The notes under the pieces: model-generated
What the model was told of the DNA's origin: nothing
What the model saw: the letters and a program-made list of their open reading frames with translations, nothing else
Database searches by the model: none
Part shown: piece after piece, positions 8,436 to 17,619 of the stretch
Numbering within the stretch: position 1 is the first letter of the stretch
Layout of the letters: each line of letters begins with the position of its first letter
DNA from: Hyphomonas oceanitis SCH89
Lineage (GTDB): Bacteria; Pseudomonadota; Alphaproteobacteria; Caulobacterales; Hyphomonadaceae
Reading direction: 5' to 3'
Length of the DNA stretch: 64,000 nt
Assembly (NCBI RefSeq): GCF_000685295.1
Contig: NZ_ARYL01000006.1
Span: 1-64,000 of the forward strand
Position numbers and translations under genes: made by a program

Positions 8436-9425
8436 ATGGGTGGGACGATCGATTATAATGGACTCGCACTGGACGCGCCGGGGCGCGGCCGGATTTATGG
8501 CTCGATCCTGGAAACGGTGGGCAATACGCCGATCGTGCGTGTACCGCGTCTGTCTGAAGAAGAGGGGCTGAAAAGCACCCTCCTGCTGAAGCTCGAATTC
8601 TTCAACCCGCTGGCCAGTGTGAAAGACCGTATCGCCGTGGGCATGATCACGCAGATGGAGAAGGACGGGATTATCGGCCCGGGCGCAGTGCTGATTGAGC
8701 CGACGTCGGGCAATACGGGCATTGGCCTGGCCATGGTGGCGGCAGCGCGTGGCTATCGCCTGATCCTCACCATGCCGGAATCCATGTCGATCGAACGCCG
8801 CAAGATGCTGGCGATCCTTGGCGCTGAACTCCATCTCACACCCAAGGAGAAGGGCATCAAGGGTACGTTCGAGAAGGCGCATGAATTGCTGGAGCAGATT
8901 CCGGGTTCGGTGATGCCGAGCCAGTTCGACAATCCGGCCAATCCCGCGATCCATGAGGCGACAACAGCTGAAGAGATCTGGCGCGATACGGGCGGTGCGG
9001 TCGATGCCGTGATTGCCGGAGTTGGCACGGGCGGCACGTTCACGGGCAATGCGCGTGTGCTGAAAGCGAAGAAGCCGAGCGTGAAGATGTTTGCGGTGGA
9101 GCCGGAAGCGAGCCCTGTCATGTCAGGCGGCGAACCGGGTCCGCATGTGATTCAGGGCATCGGAGCCGGGTTCATTCCGGGCAATATGGATACGAGCCTG
9201 ATCGACGGGATCGTGAAAGTCTCGAATGAGGATGCGATCGCGACGGCGCGGCGCGTGGCGCGGACAGAAGGCATCCCGGTCGGCATTTCATCCGGCGCGG
9301 CGCTGACGGCCGGGCTGGAAGTGGCCAAGCGGGCCGACATGGTTGGCAAGACGATCGTGGTGATCATCCCGTCCTTCGCGGAGCGTTATGTCTCGACCCT
9401 CCTGTTTGAAGGCCTTGGCGGATAG
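8436..9425 (+). CDS. cysK: Cysteine synthase (O-acetylserine sulfhydrylase)
   Basis: PLP enzyme making cysteine from O-acetylserine and sulfide. The 329-residue product shows the PLP lysine in NPLASVKDR, the substrate loop TSGNTGIGLA, the phosphate-binding GTGGTFTG and the closing SSGAA segment. Two adjacent ATGs exist at 8433 and 8436; AGGAGA at 8425-8430 spaces best with 8436. A cystathionine beta-synthase-like role cannot be excluded, but the length and motifs fit CysK. It is divergent from xerD. Confidence 0.93.
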   Translation: MGGTIDYNGLALDAPGRGRIYGSILETVGNTPIVRVPRLSEEEGLKSTLLLKLEFFNPLASVKDRIAVGMITQMEKDGIIGPGAVLIEPTSGNTGIGLAMVAAARGYRLILTMPESMSIERRKMLAILGAELHLTPKEKGIKGTFEKAHELLEQIPGSVMPSQFDNPANPAIHEATTAEEIWRDTGGAVDAVIAGVGTGGTFTGNARVLKAKKPSVKMFAVEPEASPVMSGGEPGPHVIQGIGAGFIPGNMDTSLIDGIVKVSNEDAIATARRVARTEGIPVGISSGAALTAGLEVAKRADMVGKTIVVIIPSFAERYVSTLLFEGLGG

Positions 9426-9429
9426 GGGC

Positions 9430-11022
9430 CTATTTCCCGGCTTTCCAGTAGCCTGTTGCCTCGAGCGCGAGTTCAGAGGCGGCATCCTGCGCGCCAATGG
9501 CAACGAGGGCGCGGCCCATCAGGGTGAGATCAGCGACATCGAGTTCCGACGGGTCGCCGCCTGTCAGGGCGACGGTGCCGAGGATGGCTTCGCCTGCGGC
9601 GCCGGCTTCTGCGGCAGCGAGAATCGCGACGACGGCGCCGGGCTTGTCGGTCTTGCCGGGGGCTTCACTGTCTGACGCCATCAGGGCGCGGGCAGAGGGC
9701 GGGGGCGTGATATCGGCCATTGTCCAGAGGGCGAAGAGGCGGGCGGCGGCTTTGCGGTCGGCCTTTGAGGTGGATTCTGTCACGAGGCGGGTGCCAATTT
9801 CCTGCGCGTCGCCATTGCCGGCCAGAACGCCAAGGGCGTCGATCATGGCGAAGTCGACGGCGCGGGTTTCCGGGGCGCCGTCAATGTCGGGCACAAGAGT
9901 CCAGAGGGTGGCGCCTTCGAAATCGCGGGCGGCGATACTGGCATGGGCGAAGAGGTTGGCGTGCTTCGCGGTCTCTTTGGTGAGGCTGAGGGCCTGAATC
10001 TCGGGCAGGAGGACTTTCGAGACCGCGGCAAAACGGGCTGGGTTGGCCGTGGCTTCGGTCAGCGCGGTGGCGACGGCATCGGCACGGCCGTCTTCGGGCA
10101 TCTCGGTATTGCGCACGGTTGCGATGGCCATTTCGAGCTTTGATTTCGGTTCGAAATCAGGCTCCGCAAAGAGTGTATCGAGCACTTTGCGCCAGTCGGA
10201 TGTGTCGATGAGGCCGGCTTCGGCGGCAATTGCAGCGGCTTCGGCGCGCACGGGCGCAGGAAGACCGGGGCGGGCGACCATGGCGGCGGCAAGGTCTGGC
10301 CGTGTGGTGGAGAGAGGTTTGTCAGGTGGCGTGAGCCCGGCCTTCGAGGAAATGGCGAGCGCAATGCCGCTATCGTAGCGGGCTTCGGGTGGGTTCGGCA
10401 GGTCGCCTGAGGCGGCGAAGACGGCGGAGGTGAGCCATTTGTCGTCGACACCCTGGCTGGTCGCCATCTCGATGGCGAGTTCAGCGCCGGCCGTGTTGTC
10501 ACGCAGCGCGGCGCAGACGGCGCGCAGCATGGCCCAATAGGCGCCGTCGCGGGGCTTGCCACTGTCGGTGCTGCAGGCCTGCGCTTCGTTGCCGAGGGCA
10601 AGGTTAAGGTCGGTGGCGATCTCGTCGCTGTCCATGCCGGGCGGCGGCGTGTCGAGGCGCGCCATGAGGGCGGCGGTAGCGCGGGCTTCGCCGAGCTCGA
10701 ACATGATGCGCGCGCGTTCAGCCAGGAGCGCAGGCGATTCGGTGCCTTGCGGCGCATTGGCAGGCGAAAGCGCCATGCGGCGCATCAGGGTGCGCTCGCC
10801 GGGCGTCAGGCCTTGCGTGCGCACATCCTGCATCATGGGCAGCAGGGTGGATGTGTCGGAAGCCTTCCAGAGGGAGGCAGGCAGGGCCGGTTCGCCCGCT
10901 TCAAGGAAGCCCATGCCCCAGGGATCGACCATGGCGAGGCCGGATTCCTCGAACTGCGCGCTTGCAGACAGGCAGAAGAGTGCGGCGCCGGCGAAAAGCG
11001 CCGGCAATACCTTAGAGGACAC
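9430..11022 (-). CDS. Large secreted protein of unknown function in the aro locus
   Basis: The 530-residue product has a signal peptide (SKVLPALFAGAALFCLSASAQ, cleavage near residue 22) and a largely helical, alanine-rich mature part. Its regular helix pairs (for example ARIMFELGEARATAALMARL) resemble a TPR-like or superhelical array, though no consensus TPR is clean. I cannot name a family. It starts with GTG at 11020-11022 behind GGAGGT, inside the 3' end of a 44-residue membrane protein gene, so the two are coupled. It ends 4 bp from cysK in convergent orientation. Confidence 0.75.
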   Translation of the reverse strand: MSSKVLPALFAGAALFCLSASAQFEESGLAMVDPWGMGFLEAGEPALPASLWKASDTSTLLPMMQDVRTQGLTPGERTLMRRMALSPANAPQGTESPALLAERARIMFELGEARATAALMARLDTPPPGMDSDEIATDLNLALGNEAQACSTDSGKPRDGAYWAMLRAVCAALRDNTAGAELAIEMATSQGVDDKWLTSAVFAASGDLPNPPEARYDSGIALAISSKAGLTPPDKPLSTTRPDLAAAMVARPGLPAPVRAEAAAIAAEAGLIDTSDWRKVLDTLFAEPDFEPKSKLEMAIATVRNTEMPEDGRADAVATALTEATANPARFAAVSKVLLPEIQALSLTKETAKHANLFAHASIAARDFEGATLWTLVPDIDGAPETRAVDFAMIDALGVLAGNGDAQEIGTRLVTESTSKADRKAAARLFALWTMADITPPPSARALMASDSEAPGKTDKPGAVVAILAAAEAGAAGEAILGTVALTGGDPSELDVADLTLMGRALVAIGAQDAASELALEATGYWKAGK

Positions 11023-11146
11023 CCTCTACCTCCATGCGCACTTCGCCATCGGTCGGCTTGTTCTTTTCGGCCTGCGTGCCGAGCCACCAGATGCCGACAA
11101 GGCCCAGAACGACCAGAATGCCGAGAATGATAAGATATTTGCGCAT
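11012..11146 (-). CDS. 44-residue single-pass membrane protein
   Basis: The product starts MRKYLIILGILVVLGLVGIWW, one membrane helix with a short basic N-terminus, followed by a charged 20-residue tail ending VEGVL. Its stop (11012-11014) lies 8 nt past the GTG start of the downstream secreted protein, an 11-nt overlap that implies translational coupling. The last codons also supply that gene's GGAGGT site. The gene is too short for usual length cut-offs and may be unannotated. A membrane partner role for the downstream protein is inference. Confidence 0.7.
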   Translation of the reverse strand: MRKYLIILGILVVLGLVGIWWLGTQAEKNKPTDGEVRMEVEGVL

Positions 11147-11254
11147 AAGTTTTACACCCCAGGGCCTGATTCACTTTGGCATCGGCCGTTGACCGATTGC
11201 TCACACTGTCTCGTCTCTATAGGAATTGTCCTGAATAGTGAATGAAAGCCTGCA

Positions 11255-11827
11255 ATGCCCGCTGATAGCGACAGTCCTGCACAAATATCTGATCCGGTGC
11301 CTGCCTATGAGTCCCGGACGATTGCGCTTGTGGGCCTGATGGGGGCGGGCAAATCGACCGTTGGACGGCGGCTGGCCGAGAAGTTGGGGCGCCAGTTCTT
11401 TGATAGCGACCATGAGATAGAGAAGGCTGCGGGCCTCTCCGTGGCCGATATCTTCGCGATGCATGGCGAGGCTGACTTTCGCCGGGGCGAGCAGAAAGTG
11501 CTGGAACGCCTGCTGGGCGAGGCGCCGCATGTGCTGGCGACCGGCGGCGGCGCCTATATGAATGAAGAGACGCGGGCGCTGTTGCGTGAGAAGGCCGTGA
11601 CGATCTGGCTGAATGCCGACCTCGAAACGCTGTGGCGCCGGGTGCAGAAGAAGAATACGCGGCCCCTGCTGAAGCGCCCGGATGCCAAGGCTGTGCTGCA
11701 GAACCTGTTCACAGAGCGTGAGCCGATCTATGCGCAGGCCGATCTGGTCGTCCACAGCAAGGAGGGGCCGCATGGCTCGACGGTGAATGCTATCCTGAAG
11801 GCCCTGAAAACATGGAAACCGGCATGA
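11255..11827 (+). CDS. aroK: Shikimate kinase
   Basis: Phosphorylates shikimate in the chorismate pathway. The 190-residue product has the P-loop GLMGAGKST (27-35), the shikimate-binding DSDHEIE and ATGGGAY segments, the lid arginines in NTRPLL, and an N-terminal extension of about 20 residues before the first strand. The ATG at 11255 has only a weak upstream purine run. Its stop overlaps the aroB start (ATGA at 11824-11827). Confidence 0.95.
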   Translation: MPADSDSPAQISDPVPAYESRTIALVGLMGAGKSTVGRRLAEKLGRQFFDSDHEIEKAAGLSVADIFAMHGEADFRRGEQKVLERLLGEAPHVLATGGGAYMNEETRALLREKAVTIWLNADLETLWRRVQKKNTRPLLKRPDAKAVLQNLFTEREPIYAQADLVVHSKEGPHGSTVNAILKALKTWKPA

Positions 11828-12954
11828 GCGAGACACTTCCAGCTGCGGAAATCGTTCGCGTCAGCCTTGGCGCGCGCAGCTATGACATCGTGGTGGGCCA
11901 TGGTGCGCTGTCCATGCTTGGTGCCCGGCTGACGCCGATCCTGAAGCAACCGCGCGTGTTCGTATTGACGGATGAGACCGTGTCGAACCTGCATATGGGC
12001 GCGCTGGAGGCGGCGCTGAAGCCTGTGGGCATCCGCTCGCATGTGCTGTCGCTGGTGCCGGGTGAGCGGTCGAAATCCTTCTCGAACCTTGAGCATATCC
12101 TCGACTGGCTGCTGAGCACGGGCGCGGATCGCAGCGATGTGCTGGTGGCCTTCGGCGGCGGCGTCATCGGCGATATTGCCGGGCTTGCGGCCAGCCTGAT
12201 GAAGCGCGGCATGGGTTTTGTGCAGGTGCCGACGACCCTGCTGTCGCAAGTGGACAGTTCGGTGGGCGGCAAGACGGCGGTAAACACGCCGCGCGGCAAG
12301 AACATGATTGGCGCGTTTTACCAGCCGCGTCTGGTGATTGCCGATACGGCCTTGTTGGCGAGCCTTCCGGCGCGGGAATTGCGCGCGGGCTATGCCGAAG
12401 TGCTGAAATACGGGCTGATCAATGATCCGGCCTTTTTTGACTGGCTGGAAGGCAATGGCGAGGATGTGCTGGCACTGAAGCCGGACGCGATCCAGCAGGC
12501 TGTCGCGACCTCGTGCCGGGCCAAGGCGGCGATTGTTGCCGAGGACGAGACCGAGGGCGGCGTTCGGGCGCTGCTGAACCTTGGCCATACATTTGGCCAT
12601 GCGGTTGAAGCCGCAAATGAATACCGGCCTGACGTATTGCATGGCGAGGCGGTGGCGCTGGGGATGGTTCTGGCGTTCCGTTATGGCGCGGCCGAGGGCA
12701 TTACGGCGCCAGATGTTGCGGCGAAAGTGGCCCGCGTGATTGGCGCATCCGGCCTGCCTGTCGAATTGGCGCATATGCCCGGCGGGCCCTATGAGGCCAG
12801 CCAGCTTGCCGATCTGATGCAGCAGGACAAAAAGGCCCGGGGCGGGCGCGTTCCACTAATTCTGGCGCGCGGCATCGGACAATCCTATATTCACCCGAAC
12901 GCGGATCTCGCGTCTGTTGCCGCCTTCCTGGCGGGGGAACTGGAAAAGGCGTGA
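11824..12954 (+). CDS. aroB: 3-Dehydroquinate synthase
   Basis: NAD- and metal-dependent cyclisation of DAHP to 3-dehydroquinate, second step of the shikimate pathway. The 376-residue product has the NAD-binding [10 protein letters not shown], the lysine/asparagine motif [12 protein letters not shown], the zinc ligands in AEVLKYG and [10 protein letters not shown], and HGEAVALGM. The start at 11824 overlaps the aroK stop by 4 nt; an in-frame ATG 12 nt upstream is possible. aroK and aroB form one transcription unit, probably with the corC-type gene. Confidence 0.95.
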   Translation: MSETLPAAEIVRVSLGARSYDIVVGHGALSMLGARLTPILKQPRVFVLTDETVSNLHMGALEAALKPVGIRSHVLSLVPGERSKSFSNLEHILDWLLSTGADRSDVLVAFGGGVIGDIAGLAASLMKRGMGFVQVPTTLLSQVDSSVGGKTAVNTPRGKNMIGAFYQPRLVIADTALLASLPARELRAGYAEVLKYGLINDPAFFDWLEGNGEDVLALKPDAIQQAVATSCRAKAAIVAEDETEGGVRALLNLGHTFGHAVEAANEYRPDVLHGEAVALGMVLAFRYGAAEGITAPDVAAKVARVIGASGLPVELAHMPGGPYEASQLADLMQQDKKARGGRVPLILARGIGQSYIHPNADLASVAAFLAGELEKA

Positions 12955-12979
12955 GGAATAGCTTCCTGCTCGTGACATT

Positions 12980-14242
12980 ATGATTATCGGATATATTCTT
13001 GCCATTGTGGTTCTGCTTGGCATGTCGGGCTTCTTTTCCGGTTCGGAAACGGCGCTGACGGCGGCATCGCGTGCACGCATGCACCAGCTTGAGAAAGAGG
13101 GTGACAAGCGCGCAGCGGCGGTGAACCGGCTGATCGCCGACCGGGAGCGCCTGATCGGCTCGATCCTGCTGGGCAATAACCTCGTCAATATTCTCGCCTC
13201 TGTGCTGGCGACATCGCTGTTTACGTTGCTTTTCGGGCAGGGTGGCCTGGCGCTGGTTGCCGCTACCGGCGTGATGACGGTGCTCGTGCTGGTCTTTTCC
13301 GAGGTGCTGCCAAAGACTTATGCCATCACCCGGACTGATTCGATGGCGATGGCTGTGGCGCGCCCGATCGGCATTCTTGTGCTGGCGGTGTCGTGGATCG
13401 TGCAGCTGATCCAGTTGATCGTGATGACGACGCTGAAGATCCTCGGTCTCGCAACGCCGGCCGATGCGCTGTCAGCCGAAGAGGAAATCCGGGGCGCTAT
13501 CGACCTGCATGCCTCTGAGGGGGCTGTGAATGCGGCGGACCGGCTGCGTCTCGTTGGCGCGCTGGACCTGAAGGATTTGACGGTCGAGGACGTGATGATC
13601 CACCGGCGCAACATCAAGATGCTGAATGCCGACATGGAGCCGCGCCAGATTGTCATGAAGGCACTGGCGAGCCCGCATACGCGACTGCCGCTTTATCGCG
13701 GTGAAAAAGAAGAGATTGTTGGCATTCTGCACGCGAAAGACCTGTTGCGGGCTGCGCTGCCGCTGGGCGGGGACCTCTCCTCGCTCGACCTGGAAAGCAT
13801 TCTTCGCAAGCCATGGTTCGTGCCGGAAACGACGCCCGTGCAGGACCAGCTGGACCTTTTCCTGTCAAAACGCAGCCATTTCGCGCTGGTTGTCGACGAG
13901 TATGGCGAGCTGCAGGGCCTGATCACGCTTGAGGATATTCTGGAGGAAATCGTCGGGTCGATCCATGACGAGCATGATGTTGCGGTGCAGGGCGTGCGTC
14001 CGCAGCCAGATGGCACGGTGAATGTCGATGGCTGGGTGCCGATCCGCGATCTGAACCGGGCGACAGGCTGGGACCTGCCGGATGAAGAGGCTGTGACTGT
14101 TGCCGGACTCGTCATTCACGAGGCGCAGACAATCCCCGAACCGGGACAGAGCTTTGTCTTCCACGGCTATAAATTCAATATATTGAGACGTCAGCGGAAT
14201 CAGGTGACGGGACTTAATATATCAGAAATTGAAACCGGCTGA
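12980..14242 (+). CDS. CNNM/CorC-type membrane protein (DUF21, CBS pair, CorC_HlyC)
   Basis: The 420-residue product has an N-terminal DUF21 membrane domain (about residues 1-180, including GFFSGSETALTAASR and FSEVLPKTYA). Two CBS motifs follow (about 205-325: VEDVMIHRRNI and DEYGELQGLITLEDILEEIVG) and then a CorC_HlyC domain to the end. Members are magnesium-related transporters or regulators. It lies 25 bp after aroB, likely co-transcribed. Its 3' end overlaps the convergent secreted-protein gene by 21 bp. Confidence 0.88.
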   Translation: MIIGYILAIVVLLGMSGFFSGSETALTAASRARMHQLEKEGDKRAAAVNRLIADRERLIGSILLGNNLVNILASVLATSLFTLLFGQGGLALVAATGVMTVLVLVFSEVLPKTYAITRTDSMAMAVARPIGILVLAVSWIVQLIQLIVMTTLKILGLATPADALSAEEEIRGAIDLHASEGAVNAADRLRLVGALDLKDLTVEDVMIHRRNIKMLNADMEPRQIVMKALASPHTRLPLYRGEKEEIVGILHAKDLLRAALPLGGDLSSLDLESILRKPWFVPETTPVQDQLDLFLSKRSHFALVVDEYGELQGLITLEDILEEIVGSIHDEHDVAVQGVRPQPDGTVNVDGWVPIRDLNRATGWDLPDEEAVTVAGLVIHEAQTIPEPGQSFVFHGYKFNILRRQRNQVTGLNISEIETG

Positions 14243-14566
14243 GTCAGCTGAATCGTCCGAGGCATAGATCGGATCATTGTTCAGTTCGTTGCAGCCATTG
14301 ACGTTCAGCCACATCTTTTCGCGTTCAGAGACGATGCTGGCCGAGTCAGGGTCAGGGTCATTCATCGAAATAACCGCATAAGTCGTGCGATAAGACTCGT
14401 AGTCGGTCGATACCGGAACAAACACGATTTCGCTGCTGCCGGCGCAGACAGTTGCCTGGATCTGGTGAAGAAGTGGCATGTCGAGATCACCACGCGGTGT
14501 CTCGGCGGAAGCCATTCCAGCTGCCATGATGAAGGCCGTACCTAGAACAATTCGTTTCAATAACAT
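14222..14566 (-). CDS. Small secreted protein of unknown function
   Basis: The 114-residue product begins MLLKRIVLGTAFIMAAGMASAE, a signal peptide cleaved near residue 22. The mature part is acidic, has two cysteines (ATVCAG and VNGCNE) and ends in a serine/aspartate-rich tail. The start at 14564-14566 is set by GAGGAG 8 nt upstream; an open frame upstream lacks a signal or ribosome site. No family recognised. Confidence 0.65.
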   Translation of the reverse strand: MLLKRIVLGTAFIMAAGMASAETPRGDLDMPLLHQIQATVCAGSSEIVFVPVSTDYESYRTTYAVISMNDPDPDSASIVSEREKMWLNVNGCNELNNDPIYASDDSADSAGFNF

Positions 14567-14643
14567 CACCCGTACTCCTCGACGGTTCGAGAATGTAACG
14601 ATTGACTCCAAATGCGGTTCCCTGAGGTGTTAACAAAGATGAA

Positions 14644-14916
14644 TTATGGCATTTTCGCCTGTAAGGAGAGTGCATGTAGACCTGTGTCGAATTCGGTCTG
14701 GAGCACCATCATGACGGCGCGCTGGATCTGGACCCGGGACAGGCCTTCAAAGGCGGCAGACGTGATTTCGACGTTAAAATGCGTCTCTCCGCCGGGTGCA
14801 GCGCCCGCATGACCGGCATGTCTGGCGCTGTCATCAGTGATTTTTAGGTGCAAAGGCTCAAAAGCCTCTGTCAAAAGGTCACGAATCCGCGATGTTCTGT
14901 CACTTGGTTGTGGCAT
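14644..14916 (-). CDS. BolA-family protein
   Basis: The 90-residue product has the BolA fold: an N-terminal helix (RIRDLLTEAFEP), the conserved SARHAGHAG loop with candidate Fe-S ligating histidine, the FNVEI strand, the FEGLSRVQIQR helix and GLHALSLQAK. BolA proteins pair with monothiol glutaredoxins in Fe-S trafficking. GAAGG spaced for the ATG at 14916 favours that start over one 18 nt upstream. It is divergent from the J-domain gene, an arrangement common in alphaproteobacteria. Confidence 0.92.
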   Translation of the reverse strand: MPQPSDRTSRIRDLLTEAFEPLHLKITDDSARHAGHAGAAPGGETHFNVEITSAAFEGLSRVQIQRAVMMVLQTEFDTGLHALSLQAKMP

Positions 14917-14947
14917 ATTTACCTTCGACTCCATATTATGGCCCGCT

Positions 14948-15577
14948 ATGTCAGATTCAGACCCATTCAGCTACCGCGTAAAGTTCACCGATATACGGGT
15001 GAAGCCTCCGGCCGAGGAGACGTCAAAGGCCCGTGCCCGCAAGACCCGCGTGTGCGAACATCCCGAATGCGAACTCGAGGGCGCCTTCCCGGCACCCAAG
15101 CGAGGTGGCAAGGGCAAGGTATACTTCTGCCAGCAACACATCACCGAATATAACCGCGCCTTCAATTTCTTTGAGGGCATGTCGGAAGCCGAAGCGGCCT
15201 CGTTCGCGCGGTCGGAACGGTTTGGTCACAAGCGGACCTGGAAATTCGGCACTGGCCCGATGGCCGGGAAAAAAGCCAAGACCAGCCATGACCCGCGCAC
15301 GTGGGCCGGCCGGGGCTTCTTCAATGTGGATGATACGGCGAATGCCGAAGGTGGCGGCAGTGGTTCGGGACGTCGCTCGGCGCTGCAAGTGCGCGCGCTG
15401 AATGAACTGGACCTTGAGGCAAGTGCCACGCCGACGGAAATCCGCGCGCGCTATGCCGAATACATTCGTCGCTTCCACCCGGATTCGAACAAGGGCGACC
15501 GGTCGTCTGAGCACAAGCTGCAACGGGTGATCCGCGCCGGCAAGCTGCTCAAGGCGGGCGGATTGATGAAGGGCTAG
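14948..15577 (+). CDS. J-domain protein (DnaJ-like) with C-terminal J domain
   Basis: The 209-residue product has a C-terminal J domain (about residues 150-205) with HPD in FHPDSNKG, so it probably recruits a DnaK-type Hsp70. The N-terminal half has a conserved cysteine pair (CEHPEC) and a further Cys-His (FCQQH), a possible small zinc site seen in the alphaproteobacterial BolA-linked J proteins. The ATG at 14948 has no clear ribosome site. Only 31 bp separate it from the BolA start, so promoters must lie inside the neighbouring genes. Confidence 0.87.
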   Translation: MSDSDPFSYRVKFTDIRVKPPAEETSKARARKTRVCEHPECELEGAFPAPKRGGKGKVYFCQQHITEYNRAFNFFEGMSEAEAASFARSERFGHKRTWKFGTGPMAGKKAKTSHDPRTWAGRGFFNVDDTANAEGGGSGSGRRSALQVRALNELDLEASATPTEIRARYAEYIRRFHPDSNKGDRSSEHKLQRVIRAGKLLKAGGLMKG

Positions 15578-15586
15578 GCCGGGACG

Positions 15587-17074
15587 GTGCACGATCTCCT
15601 GGTCATTGGTGGCGGCATTAATGGTGTTGGCATTGCGCGCGACGCGGCCGGGCGCGGCCTGAGTGTTGTCCTGTGCGAGAAAGACGACCTTGCGGCGCAT
15701 ACAAGCTCGGCAAGCACGAAGCTGATTCATGGTGGGCTGCGTTATCTTGAACAGTATGATTTTGCGCTGGTGCGCAAGGCGCTGATCGAGCGGGAAATCC
15801 TGCTGCGCGCGGCCCCGCACATCATCTGGCCGATGCGGTTCGTGCTGCCCTATGACAAGGATTTGCGGCCCGCCTGGCTGATCCGGCTGGGCCTCTTCAT
15901 CTATGACCATCTTGGTGGGCGGAAAATGCTGCCGCCGACAAAGACCTTGCAGCGGAGGAAAACGAATCGGCTGGACCCGCTCAAGGATGAATTCCGGCTG
16001 GCTTTCGAATATTCCGATTGCTGGGTGGAAGATTCGCGCCTCGTTGTTCTGAACGCCGTTGATGCGGTTGAGCGCGGCGCTGAAGTGCTGACGCGCACAG
16101 CCTGTGTCGCTCTTGTGCGCCATGCCGACCATTGGGAAGCGACGCTTAAAGGTCGGGACGGCGTGAAAACGGTCATGGCACGCGCGGTGGTCAATGCGGC
16201 GGGCGGCTGGGTGGATGAAGTGCTTGGGCTGGCCGAACCGGGCGCAAACCAAACGCATCTGCGACTCGTGAAGGGCAGCCACATTATCGTGCGGCGCTGG
16301 CATGAGGGCGAGCACGCCTATTTTTTCCAGAATGGCGACGGCCGCATCATGTTTGCCATCCCCTATGAGCGCGGTGAGTTCACGCTGATCGGCACGACCG
16401 ACGTTCCCTATGAGGCCAACAAGGACAAGGTTGAGATCAGCCAGGACGAGATCGATTATCTCTGCGCTGGCGCCAGCGAATATTACAAGCGCGAGATCAA
16501 GCCGAGCGATGTGGTCGCGACCTATTCGGGTGTGCGGCCCCTCTATGATGATCACGCGGCGAATGCGTCCAAGGTGACGCGGGATTATGTGCTGAATTGC
16601 GACCGGGAAGGTGGCGCACCGATCCTCTCCGTGTTTGGTGGCAAGATCACGACGTTCCGGGAACTCGCCGAGCATGCGCTGAAAGAGCTTGGCCCTGATT
16701 TTCCAGGCATGGGAAAGGTGTGGACCAAATCAGCGAGCCTGCCGGGCGGCGATATTCCGCAGGCGGATTTCGAGGATTTCCTGCGCGGGGCTTCACTCCG
16801 AAATGCCTGGATGGAGCAGCGCCTGCTACGGCGTCTGGCACGGGCCTATGGCACGCGGATGGACCGTGTCATCGGCGACGCCAAGACCATGGCGAGCCTT
16901 GGCCGGCATTTCGGCGGGGGCCTGTACGAGGCCGAAGTGCGCTATCTGATCGACGCCGAGTTTGCCAGGAGCGCAGACGACATCCTCTGGCGACGCAGCA
17001 AGCTGCGCCTGCACCTGACAGAGGCCGAACAGGCGGGCCTTGCCAACTGGTTCGCCGAAGAAGCTGTCGCCTAG
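15587..17074 (+). CDS. glpD: Glycerol-3-phosphate dehydrogenase, aerobic
   Basis: FAD enzyme oxidising glycerol-3-phosphate to DHAP and feeding electrons to quinone at the inner membrane. The 495-residue product has the N-terminal FAD-binding GGGINGVGIARDAAGRG, the SSASTKLIHGGLRYLEQYDFALV signature region, the second nucleotide motif FTLIGTTDVPYE and GGKITTFRELAE. The C-terminal domain is complete. Translation begins at GTG 15587, 9 nt after the J-domain gene stop, so the two may be co-transcribed. Its stop overlaps the convergent membrane-protein gene by 4 bp. Confidence 0.95.
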   Translation: MHDLLVIGGGINGVGIARDAAGRGLSVVLCEKDDLAAHTSSASTKLIHGGLRYLEQYDFALVRKALIEREILLRAAPHIIWPMRFVLPYDKDLRPAWLIRLGLFIYDHLGGRKMLPPTKTLQRRKTNRLDPLKDEFRLAFEYSDCWVEDSRLVVLNAVDAVERGAEVLTRTACVALVRHADHWEATLKGRDGVKTVMARAVVNAAGGWVDEVLGLAEPGANQTHLRLVKGSHIIVRRWHEGEHAYFFQNGDGRIMFAIPYERGEFTLIGTTDVPYEANKDKVEISQDEIDYLCAGASEYYKREIKPSDVVATYSGVRPLYDDHAANASKVTRDYVLNCDREGGAPILSVFGGKITTFRELAEHALKELGPDFPGMGKVWTKSASLPGGDIPQADFEDFLRGASLRNAWMEQRLLRRLARAYGTRMDRVIGDAKTMASLGRHFGGGLYEAEVRYLIDAEFARSADDILWRRSKLRLHLTEAEQAGLANWFAEEAVA

Positions 17075-17454
17075 ACGCGCGGCTTGCCAAGCTGGCGAGC
17101 GCCGAAGACGAGAAGCGCGACAAGCACCAATTCGATCACGACCGGCTGGACGATGCCTGCAGGTGGGCCATCGACAACAATACCAATGAAGCGACCGAAC
17201 ACGGCGAGGCCGAAGACAAGGGCCGAGCCGTAGAGCCAGTGCGCCTTGCCGCGAAAGAGCGCGAGGGCGCAGGCGATGAAGTTCACCAGGAAGAAGGCGG
17301 CAAGGTCTGCGCGCAGTGAATTGGTGCCGAGTGGATCAAGGCTGGCAAGGCCTAGTACGGCGCCAGCTTTCTCGGGGCTGGCCCAGAAGAGCAGGCCCAT
17401 GGCGAGTGAAAATAATCCGGCGAGCGTAACGCCCACCCGTGCCAACCAGATCAT
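17071..17454 (-). CDS. DUF4345-like four-helix membrane protein
   Basis: The 127-residue product has four predicted membrane helices and the pattern of DUF4345: a small-residue first helix (VGVTLAGLFSLAMGLLFW), LRAD before helix 2, and a FGRFIGIVVDGPP motif after helix 3. The ATG at 17452-17454 is preceded by GGGAGG. Function unknown. Confidence 0.7.
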   Translation of the reverse strand: MIWLARVGVTLAGLFSLAMGLLFWASPEKAGAVLGLASLDPLGTNSLRADLAAFFLVNFIACALALFRGKAHWLYGSALVFGLAVFGRFIGIVVDGPPAGIVQPVVIELVLVALLVFGARQLGKPRV

Positions 17455-17562
17455 GTTTGCCTCCCAGCGCGGGCCCTTCTGAATGGCCCGTTTGATGAAC
17501 TTAGAACATGCCTCAGCGTGAATTGTACAGGCCCTATCGGGCCTCACTCAAGGGCAAGTCAA

Positions 17563-17589
17563 TCTATTGACAGTAATCGTGCCAATAGA
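17563..17589 (+). promoter_or_regulatory. Candidate promoter/operator of the dehalogenase-sulfatase pair
   Basis: TCTATTG (17563-17569) and CAATAGA (17583-17589) are perfect 7-bp arms 13 bp apart. A consensus -35 TTGACA (17567-17572) overlaps the left arm; no strong -10 follows at 16-18 bp. The arms share TCTATT/AATAGA with the palindrome before coq4. A second short palindrome, AGGCCC-TATC-GGGCCT, lies just upstream at 17529-17544. Confidence 0.4.
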
Positions 17590-17619
17590 ATACGTCTAGA
17601 AAAAACGGGAGGTTACGAG

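Noticed and set aside
15023-16675. A 550-codon open frame antisense to the J-domain gene and glpD
   Set aside because: Both sense genes show full family motifs. The antisense product has no recognisable domain and has the Arg/His-rich composition of mirror frames in GC-rich DNA.
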